From Bacillota bacterium (GTDB lineage Bacteria; Bacillota; Negativicutes; Sporomusales; Sporomusaceae): a stretch of 13,177 nucleotides of DNA. Positions 1 to 5,007 of the stretch are shown piece after piece. The notes below the pieces were generated by a model. That model did no database searches, was not told the DNA's origin, and was given only the letters and a program-made list of their open reading frames with translations. The translations under genes were made by a program, and so were the position numbers. The stretch is taken from the NCBI GenBank assembly GCA_023443285.1, contig JAEZVB010000027.1:1-13177 (forward strand), read 5' to 3'. Each line of letters starts with the position of its first letter. Positions within the stretch are counted from its first letter, which is position 1.

Positions 1-350
1 CTACGTACCCTGCCAAGGAAATCGTGAAAATGTACTCGTAGGTCATCAACAAAAGCATGTCCCTTCTCTGTAAGTGAAACAGTAACCACTCTTCGGTCTT
101 CTTCCGAACCGCCCCGTTTAAGCAGTCCTTTTTTGACCAGACGGTCGGCAATCCCGGTAGCTGTACTCATCGGTACAACCATACTCTGGGCAAGGTTACT
201 CATTGTCATGGCTTCTAACCGAGCAATTAGCAATAAAGACAAAAGCTCAAGCCTAGAGATAGACAAGCCAATTGCGTTGATTTCTTCCGGAATAATTATT
301 CTTTGAATGTTATCCAGCATAAAGTCGTAAATTTCTATATTGCTGTTCAA
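1..350 (-). CDS. MarR-family transcriptional regulator, 3' end beyond window
   Basis: 116 residues are visible and the C-terminus lies beyond the left edge. The protein should be a dimeric winged-helix DNA-binding repressor or activator. The visible part runs from an N-terminal dimerisation helix into the helix-turn-helix: SNLAQSMVVPMSTATGIADR (about 51-70) includes the recognition helix, followed by KKGLLKRG and the wing with the family signature EEDRRVV (83-89) and LTEKG (93-97). The start chosen is TTG at 350, because GAGGTG at 357-362 lies six bases upstream; an in-frame ATG at codon 11 has no such site. A sigma-A-like promoter and a palindrome lie directly upstream, suggesting autoregulation. 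The target genes and the ligand cannot be told from the window. Confidence 0.88.
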   Translation of the reverse strand, partial: MNSNIEIYDFMLDNIQRIIIPEEINAIGLSISRLELLSLLLIARLEAMTMSNLAQSMVVPMSTATGIADRLVKKGLLKRGGSEEDRRVVTVSLTEKGHAFVDDLRVHFHDFLGRVR

Positions 351-368
351 GAAGAGCACCTCATAAAG

Positions 369-387
369 TATTTCGCATTACGAAATA
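369..387. promoter_or_regulatory. Palindromic operator candidate for the MarR regulator
   Basis: A perfect inverted repeat TATTTCG-N5-CGAAATA lies between the -10 box (401-406) and the ribosome binding site (357-362) of the MarR gene. MarR proteins commonly bind 15-20 bp palindromes over their own promoters, so this is the likely autoregulatory site. The symmetry is seen; the binding is inferred. Confidence 0.55.
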
Positions 388-400
388 TATTGATAGTAAT

Positions 401-429
401 AATATCTCACTAGACGAAGGTTTTGTCAA
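401..429 (-). promoter_or_regulatory. Sigma-A-type promoter of the MarR gene
   Basis: On the minus strand a perfect -35 TTGACA (424-429) is followed after 17 bp by GATATT (401-406). The predicted start point falls next to the palindrome at 369-387. TATTAT, two bases further on, is an alternative -10. Confidence 0.6.
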
Positions 430-449
430 GTAATTACTTTCTCTAAGTT

Positions 450-501
450 AAAGGCAAAAGAAAGAGTATTGCACTACTGCAATACTCTTTCTTTTGCCTT
501 T
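450..501 (-). terminator. Long hairpin after the coat protein gene
   Basis: A perfect 24-bp stem (450-473 with 478-501) with a 4-nt loop begins three bases past the coat-protein stop codon. On the minus strand the right arm ends in TTT followed by AACTT, so the U-run is weak, but position and stability suggest a terminator or 3' stabiliser. It separates the coat gene from the MarR promoter. Confidence 0.7.
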
Positions 502-504
502 TAA

Positions 505-996
505 CTACTGATAGGTACCTTTACTGCTCATATAATTGTAAATTCCCTCGCCGTGCTTCTGTTCTTCCTTTTGAATATGATTCAGCGCTTGACGTACGTT
601 GGAATCTGCAAATTCAAAAATAGCTGTGTCATAAGCACCTGAAACGAATTTTTCTGTCATAAGCATATCACTGCAAAGCATGGCATCCGCTTGACTGGCG
701 GCTGATGAAGACGCTGCCGATGTCGCCTGAGTACCACTTTGCTGTGTTTGTTGGGACTGTAGGGATTGCTGTTGGCTCTGTTGTCCCTGATTCGTATTAG
801 GCACCTGGCCGCTTAGAATAGATGTGATTGTGTTTAAATGTTGTTGTTCTTGCTGTGCATACGATTGGAATAATTGTTTTAATTGAGGATCACTAGCCTG
901 CTGCGCATTACTCTGATATTTTTGAATACAAATTTTCTCATGGTTCTGCTGATCTTGTAGTAGCTGTCTTTCTTTTTGGCTTAGTTGTAATGTCAT
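505..996 (-). CDS. Spore coat protein, CotF-like
   Basis: A 163-residue protein of the CotF/Coat_F family, expected in the coat of the endospore. The N-terminal part (about 5-62) is a pair of amphipathic helices with ASDPQLKQLFQSYAQQEQQH, and the C-terminal part (about 103-160) carries the family block MLMTEKFVSGAYDTAIFEF and then KEEQKHGEGIYNYM; together they resemble a ferritin-like helical bundle. Between them lies a low-complexity linker (about 66-102) of Gln, Ser, Thr and Ala. There is no signal peptide. The ATG at 996 has a strong GGAGGAGG site in front. It is monocistronic, ended by the hairpin at 450-501. No sporulation sigma-factor promoter could be recognised. The family is confident; the role in this organism is inferred. 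Confidence 0.85.
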   Translation of the reverse strand: MTLQLSQKERQLLQDQQNHEKICIQKYQSNAQQASDPQLKQLFQSYAQQEQQHLNTITSILSGQVPNTNQGQQSQQQSLQSQQTQQSGTQATSAASSSAASQADAMLCSDMLMTEKFVSGAYDTAIFEFADSNVRQALNHIQKEEQKHGEGIYNYMSSKGTYQ

Positions 997-1031
997 ATAT
1001 CTTCCTCCTCCAGTTTCCTATAGCTTTCCCA

Positions 1032-1080
1032 GCAAAATAAATAAAATTCCACTACAACAAAAATCGTACATTTATTTTGC
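1032..1080. repeat. 11-bp inverted repeat upstream of coat gene
   Basis: GCAAAATAAAT (1032-1042) is repeated in perfect inversion as ATTTATTTTGC (1070-1080), 27 bp apart. A third copy of the core TTATTTTGC is at 1162-1170, just after the -10 box of the divergent transcription unit. It could be a set of regulator sites for the divergent promoters or a hairpin in the coat mRNA leader. Confidence 0.5.
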
Positions 1081-1145
1081 AATTAGGCGGAACTGACAAA
1101 ATTCTGTATAAACGTAATCTACCCAATACGGCTACTATAAGGGTA

Positions 1146-1154
1146 TGCTATAAT
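1146..1154 (+). promoter_or_regulatory. Extended -10 promoter for the EamA transcript
   Basis: TG-C-TATAAT (1146-1154) is a consensus extended -10 element. No good -35 sits 17 bp upstream, which is normal for this class. Transcription would start near 1161, about 25 bases before the short ORF at 1188. Confidence 0.55.
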
Positions 1155-1187
1155 AAAATCATTATTTTGCATTGGAGGGAATTACAG

Positions 1188-1238
1188 ATGTATTTCAAAC
1201 CTTTGTTTGAAAATGATGTCCCCGCAATCCATTCCTAA
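1188..1238 (+). CDS. 16-codon ORF, leader peptide or gene remnant
   Basis: An ATG with a GGAGGG site (1174-1179, eight bases upstream) opens a frame reading MYFKPLFENDVPAIHS and then TAA. It lies in the leader of the EamA gene, and its stop codon abuts the hairpin at 1237-1276. It may be a translated leader peptide that controls the exporter. Alternatively it may be the leftover N-terminus of a lost gene: the opening MYFKPL-x-x-ND resembles starts I recall for GNAT-like DUF2156 proteins, but that is memory, not a search. No further homologous sequence can be followed past the stop. Confidence 0.3.
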   Translation: MYFKPLFENDVPAIHS

Positions 1239-1276
1239 AACGGATCGGATTGCATTACAGCATCTCCTTCCGTTTT
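1237..1276 (+). promoter_or_regulatory. Leader hairpin, attenuator-like
   Basis: AAAACGGA (1237-1244) pairs perfectly with TCCGTTTT (1269-1276), with a partial inner stem GATTGC/AGCATC. The 3' arm ends in four T, then AAAAA. It starts at the stop codon of the 16-codon ORF and ends 39 bases before the EamA start. The U-run is short, so it is only terminator-like. Confidence 0.35.
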
Positions 1277-1314
1277 AAAAACATCAGGCACCACTATAAA
1301 CGGAGGGGAATTTG

Positions 1315-2190
1315 ATGATAAAAAATTATCTTGGCTCAATATATTTGACACTAGCTGCAAGCATTTGGGGCGGTACATATGTAGTAAGTAAACTTGTCCT
1401 TACTGTTATTCCACCACTTGAATTAGTGTGGCTGCGCTATGTAGTTGCCCTGTTAACGTTAGCTATTATTGGGCTTGCTACTCACCAATCCTGGAAGATC
1501 GACAAGCGAGATATCCCCCTTATTCTTGCAATCGGAGTGATTGGCTATTTCATTTCAATCTGGGCACAATTTGCCGGAACACAACTATCCACAGCCCAAA
1601 TGGGGGCAGTAATTACCTCTTCTACGCCAGCGTTCATGGTTATCTTTGCCCGGTTTCTACTGAAAGAAACTCTCACTATAAGAAAAGGAATATCGGTTTG
1701 CCTAGCGACTATTGGCGTATTACTGATTGTCGGTGTTGGGGAAGCCAGCTCTCCCTTTCAGCTTGGCGGCCTGGTTTTAGGCATAGCAGCCTTAACCTGG
1801 GCGTTGATGTCTGTCCTAGTTAAGCGTATTCCCAGCAAATATTCTCAACTTGTAATTACAACATACGCTATTTTTATAGCAACTATCGCAATTACTCCAC
1901 TTGCTGCGCCTCAACTACATAGCACCCACCTCGATTTGCTATTACAGCCAATGGTGTGGAGCGGAATACTATATCTTGGTATTGTTGCCACCGCCGGGGC
2001 GTTCTATTTTTGGAATAAAGGTTTGCAAATGGTCGATGCAACCCGTGGCGGACTATACTTCTTCTTCCAGCCTTTAGTGGGGACATTACTTGGCTGGCTT
2101 TTCCTAGGAGAACAAGTCGGCATTACCTTCTGGCTAGGAACACTATTAATCGTTAGCGGAGTCTTGTTGGTTATCAAAAATCAGCCATAA
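1315..2190 (+). CDS. EamA/DMT-family transporter
   Basis: A 291-residue inner-membrane protein of the drug/metabolite transporter superfamily, probably exporting an amino acid or other small metabolite. It has about ten membrane segments in two EamA repeats (about 8-138 and 150-286). The first repeat holds AASIWGGTYVVSK and PPLELVWLRY; its end has SSTPAFMVIFARFLLKE, and the matching second-repeat end has FFFQPLVGTLLGWLFLGE. Length is normal for the family. ATG at 1315 is chosen because GGAGGGG (1302-1308) lies six bases before it; the TTG one codon earlier would be only three bases away. It is preceded by a short ORF and hairpin that may regulate it, and followed by a strong terminator. The substrate cannot be predicted from sequence. 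Confidence 0.9.
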   Translation: MIKNYLGSIYLTLAASIWGGTYVVSKLVLTVIPPLELVWLRYVVALLTLAIIGLATHQSWKIDKRDIPLILAIGVIGYFISIWAQFAGTQLSTAQMGAVITSSTPAFMVIFARFLLKETLTIRKGISVCLATIGVLLIVGVGEASSPFQLGGLVLGIAALTWALMSVLVKRIPSKYSQLVITTYAIFIATIAITPLAAPQLHSTHLDLLLQPMVWSGILYLGIVATAGAFYFWNKGLQMVDATRGGLYFFFQPLVGTLLGWLFLGEQVGITFWLGTLLIVSGVLLVIKNQP

Positions 2191-2233
2191 TAACTATCCC
2201 CTATTCTAACTTAATTCGTACCCTATCGCTCAA

Positions 2234-2276
2234 GAAGCCATCATTCTCGTTTTGAGAGAATGATGGCTTCCTTTTT
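2234..2276 (+). terminator. Rho-independent terminator of the EamA gene
   Basis: A perfect 15-bp stem (2234-2248 with 2256-2270), a 7-nt loop and a following CTTTTT run. A classical intrinsic terminator, 43 bases after the EamA stop. Confidence 0.9.
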
Positions 2277-2342
2277 CATCTGACAAAATTAATGCATTAG
2301 CTGCTAGCTACTAATAGCATACTAAACTAGGAGGTGAGTTTT

Positions 2343-2465
2343 ATGCGAAAAAAAACTAGAAAACTAAATAAACACCGCAACCAACGAAATGTCCCCAGAA
2401 CCACCCCACAAGATGGAGCCTATTTAAAAACCTTGAAGTATCTACTGGAAGATAGGGCAGACTAA
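2343..2465 (+). CDS. Small basic protein of 40 residues, unknown
   Basis: ATG at 2343 is preceded by AGGAGGTGA, close to a perfect Shine-Dalgarno, and opens a 40-codon frame ending in TAA at 2463. The N-terminal half is strongly basic (MRKKTRKLNKHRNQRN), followed by VPRTTPQDG and a short amphipathic end, YLKTLKYLLEDRAD. There is no membrane segment, signal peptide or cysteine. A basic head with an acidic tail could suit nucleic-acid or ribosome binding, but I do not recognise the family. It stands alone between the EamA terminator and the convergent flavoprotein gene. The excellent ribosome binding site is the main evidence that it is real. Confidence 0.6.
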   Translation: MRKKTRKLNKHRNQRNVPRTTPQDGAYLKTLKYLLEDRAD

Positions 2466-2498
2466 TGGCGCTGGCAGGAATATAGTTCCTATTTCGAC

Positions 2499-2520
2499 AT
2501 TTCCCGGGAAATACTTTTTT
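2499..2520 (+). terminator. Weak terminator-like palindrome
   Basis: ATTTCCCGGGAAAT (2499-2512) is followed by AC and six T. As RNA it gives a 5-bp stem with a CCGG loop, which is weak, but the T-run and the position 34 bases after the small ORF suggest it ends that transcript. Confidence 0.35.
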
Positions 2521-2548
2521 CTTCGCTCTAGCTATTCTGCTTGGTTAA

Positions 2549-3787
2549 TCAGTTGGCTGCATTATGTCCGGCAATATAACCAGAAGACCATGCCCATTGA
2601 AGGTTAAAGCCGCCGCATTGGCCGTCAATATCGACTATCTCGCCTGCTAGAAACAAGCCCTTAACCAACTTGGATTCCATAGTATTAGTGCTGATCTCAT
2701 TTGTAGCAATTCCCCCTGCTGTCACTTGCGCACTAGGCCAACTTTTTGTCCCTGTTATTTTAAATCGCCAATCAGTCAATATCGTAATGATTCTTTCTTG
2801 TTCCTGGGTAGACAGAGCAGCAACAGGTCGCTTTATATCCCCAATTCCCGCTTCCTTCAATACAACAGGAATTAGACGTTTATTGATAAGACCAACTAAG
2901 CTAAACTCAATCATCTTGCTAGGTTTATTTTCCCAGCGTGTTGTAACCAGTTTCTTTAGCTGTTCTTTGGACAGCGTATCCATCATGGTAATTTTTAAAT
3001 GAACCTCTTTATTCTCATGTAACAATTGTGCCGCACTTCTGCTAATTTGCAAAATCGGCGGCCCTGAGACACCGTAATTACCAAATAGAATATCTCCCCG
3101 GTCTTTGGCTATCGACTTGCCTTTATGAATAAGTTCCGCAGTACCAACAAATTTCACCCCATCAATTTGCTTAAAAAAAGATCCATCCAATTTTAGCTGA
3201 ACAAGACCGGGGAAAACATCCATGATGGCGTGTCCGAGTTTCTTCGCTAATACAAAGCCATTGCCATCAGAACCGCTAGCTGGCATAGCTTTTCCGCCTG
3301 CCGCTAAAATTACACTATCCGCTTGCCAGGTTGAGCCGTTTTCTAAACAAAGTGTAAATATATTCTTCTGGTGCCTGATTTCTATAACATAGGCATCGCA
3401 GATAACAGCAACACCCACTTCATCCAGTTCATACCGCAGTACATCTAAGACACTTGAGGCCTGATCAGACATAGGAAATACCTTGCCGGCATCCTCCACT
3501 TTGTGGGCAATTCCTAATTCTTCAAAGAAGGAAATTGTATCTTGAATGCTAAAATTCTGTAGTGGAATACGCGCAAATTCGGGATTGTTTCCTTGATAAC
3601 ATTGACTGTCGGCATGGATATTAGTGAAGTTACACCGGCCATTTCCGGTAGTCAACAGCTTCTTCCCGACACGGGGATTTCGCTCTAATATTGTCACAGC
3701 AGCACCCTGTCTGGCAGCAGCAATGGCAGCTACCATACCGGCGGCGCCGCCCCCTACAACGATTACACGTTTTCTTCCGTTAGTCAT
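2549..3787 (-). CDS. NAD(P)/FAD-dependent oxidoreductase, HI0933/BaiN family
   Basis: A 412-residue cytoplasmic flavoprotein of the HI0933/YhiN/BaiN-RdsA family. The N-terminus has the FAD dinucleotide fold: VIVVGGGAAGMVAAIAAA with GxGxxG at 12-17 and the acidic end of the second strand at E35. The diagnostic family block GKKLLTTGNGRCNFTN is at 41-56. The C-terminus closes the FAD site with GLFLAGEIVDIDGQCGGFN (377-395) and then the QWAWSSGYIAG helix. Length is normal. ATG at 3787 has GAGGTAAG upstream. Members act on varied substrates (one reduces bile-acid intermediates in gut clostridia), so the substrate here is open. It stands in its own unit behind the hairpin at 3850-3884. Confidence 0.9.
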   Translation of the reverse strand: MTNGRKRVIVVGGGAAGMVAAIAAARQGAAVTILERNPRVGKKLLTTGNGRCNFTNIHADSQCYQGNNPEFARIPLQNFSIQDTISFFEELGIAHKVEDAGKVFPMSDQASSVLDVLRYELDEVGVAVICDAYVIEIRHQKNIFTLCLENGSTWQADSVILAAGGKAMPASGSDGNGFVLAKKLGHAIMDVFPGLVQLKLDGSFFKQIDGVKFVGTAELIHKGKSIAKDRGDILFGNYGVSGPPILQISRSAAQLLHENKEVHLKITMMDTLSKEQLKKLVTTRWENKPSKMIEFSLVGLINKRLIPVVLKEAGIGDIKRPVAALSTQEQERIITILTDWRFKITGTKSWPSAQVTAGGIATNEISTNTMESKLVKGLFLAGEIVDIDGQCGGFNLQWAWSSGYIAGHNAAN

Positions 3788-3828
3788 AGTTACTTACCTC
3801 AACACTTCCATGTTAAATTGGTTTCCCT

Positions 3829-3856
3829 GTTATACTATTTCCCATATAGCAAACAA
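3829..3856 (-). promoter_or_regulatory. Possible promoter of the HI0933-family gene
   Basis: On the minus strand TTGTTT (3851-3856) and TATAAC (3829-3834) are 16 bp apart. The -35 lies within the T-rich trail of the upstream terminator, so terminator and promoter abut. Confidence 0.4.
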
Positions 3857-3884
3857 AACTCCTGCCAAAAGTTTCGCAGGAGTT
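3850..3884 (-). terminator. Terminator of the flavodoxin-like/YciI unit
   Basis: A 9-bp stem, AACTCCTGC (3857-3865) with GCAGGAGTT (3876-3884), and a 10-nt loop. On the minus strand it is followed by a T-rich run, TTTTGTTTG counting from the last stem bases. It lies 42 bases beyond the stop of the gene at 3927-4505. Confidence 0.75.
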
Positions 3885-3926
3885 GGTGTTTGTGAGATGC
3901 CTTGAAGCCATTTCTATTATTGGAGG

Positions 3927-4505
3927 TTACTTTTCATGAATTTTCTTCAATAACCATGCTATGTTTTGTCCGAGATTCTTCATATTAGCTATACCTTCCT
4001 GATCTTGCTCCACTTCACCAATATTTCTGCCATAAACCATATTCCAGTATGTTGAGCCTACAAGAAACATCTCCTTGCTGTGCAGAAAATGATTCAGTGT
4101 GTCAAAAGCGCTGGTCGCACCACCACGCCGAACCGCGACTACGGCCGCCCCCACTTTATATTTTAACAACCCTCTGTTTGCCGCGAGTACAGCACTGGCT
4201 CTGTCAATCAGAGCCTTCATTTGCGAGGTTATGCCAGCGGAATATACCGGTGAGCCCAGAATAATTCCATCGGCCGCGACCATTTTTCCCAAACAATCAT
4301 TGAAAAAATCATCTGTCATGACACATTGGCTGTTTTTCCGGTTCATACAACCCCAGCATGCACTGCAGCCCTTGATAGTTTGTCCAGATAATTGAATAAG
4401 CTCTGTCTCAATCCCCTGCTGGTTTAGTTCACTAAACACAGTATTGATTAAAATAGCTGTATTGCCGTCTTTACGCGGACTGCCATTAATTCCAACTACT
4501 TTCAT
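3927..4505 (-). CDS. Iron-sulfur flavoprotein-like FMN reductase
   Basis: A 192-residue flavodoxin-fold protein of the NADPH-dependent FMN reductase/iron-sulfur flavoprotein group, cytoplasmic, carrying electrons or reducing small molecules. The FMN phosphate loop is GSPRKDGNT (8-16). A compact cysteine cluster follows, C47-x2-C50-x2-C53-x7-C61, matching the CX2CX2CX4-7C pattern that binds a 4Fe-4S cluster in Methanosarcina ISF. GSPVYSAGITSQMKALIDR (about 85-103) is the second flavin-contact block. ATG at 4505 is preceded by AGGAGATGATAGG. The YciI-like gene lies 40 bases upstream on the same strand, so the two may be cotranscribed. The physiological partner is unknown. Confidence 0.87.
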   Translation of the reverse strand: MKVVGINGSPRKDGNTAILINTVFSELNQQGIETELIQLSGQTIKGCSACWGCMNRKNSQCVMTDDFFNDCLGKMVAADGIILGSPVYSAGITSQMKALIDRASAVLAANRGLLKYKVGAAVVAVRRGGATSAFDTLNHFLHSKEMFLVGSTYWNMVYGRNIGEVEQDQEGIANMKNLGQNIAWLLKKIHEK

Positions 4506-4545
4506 TACCTATCATCTCCTAAACCCTTTTGCAAAATCTCTATGC

Positions 4546-4833
4546 TTAATTCACAAAGCACTCAAATCTCGAATCGTAATTTGATGGGATAAACTCAATA
4601 ACTTCGTACTCTGCTGCCCCGTCAATATAAAACGGATCTTGCTTGATGATATCCCATACCTCTTCTACACTACTTGCATTAGCAAGAATTACTCCTCCCG
4701 TTCGCGGGTTTCTTCGCCCAGAGGCAATGAACTTGCCTTGGTTGTAAAAGCGATCTAAAAATTTGATATGAGCCGCAACCAATTCATCAATACGTTCCAA
4801 TGGCTTAGCATACTTTAAGATAATAACAAACAT
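4546..4833 (-). CDS. YciI-like protein
   Basis: A 95-residue protein of the YciI/YCII family, a small ferredoxin-like dimeric fold whose activity is mostly unknown. The family features are all present: H22 in the first helix (AAHIKFLDRF), SGRRNPRTGGVILAN (38-52), then DPFYIDGAAEYEVIEF (66-81) with the conserved Asp-Pro-Phe. The length is typical of a full YciI. ATG at 4833 is chosen because AGGAGG lies seven bases upstream; the TTG one codon earlier is closer to that site and less likely. It is probably the first gene of a unit with the iron-sulfur flavoprotein 40 bases downstream. YciI proteins are sometimes called dehydratases or hydrolases, but nothing here supports a specific reaction. 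Confidence 0.85.
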   Translation of the reverse strand: MFVIILKYAKPLERIDELVAAHIKFLDRFYNQGKFIASGRRNPRTGGVILANASSVEEVWDIIKQDPFYIDGAAEYEVIEFIPSNYDSRFECFVN

Positions 4834-4952
4834 CAATAATTCCTCCTCTATTCAACCAGCTTTAGGCGACACCAATCTTTGCCCGCTCAGCAGAACTAAT
4901 TCTATACTGCTGTTTCTATATTTTCCACTCCAGTAAGCAATTTCCTGCCATA

Positions 4953-4996
4953 TACAATAAATCCGGCATCTGCTATTCGATGCTGGATTTATTGTA
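4953..4996 (-). terminator. Hairpin at the end of the cad operon
   Basis: An 18-bp stem (4953-4970 with 4979-4996) holding one G-T pair, with an 8-nt loop, 11 bases past the cadA stop. T-rich sequence lies inside the stem rather than after it. It most likely ends the cadCA transcript. Confidence 0.65.
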
Positions 4997-5007
4997 CGTG
5001 TCACTCT

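Noticed and set aside
1428..1823. 131-codon frame inside the EamA gene
   Set aside because: It overlaps the exporter in another frame, and its translation is Cys- and Tyr-rich without domain likeness.
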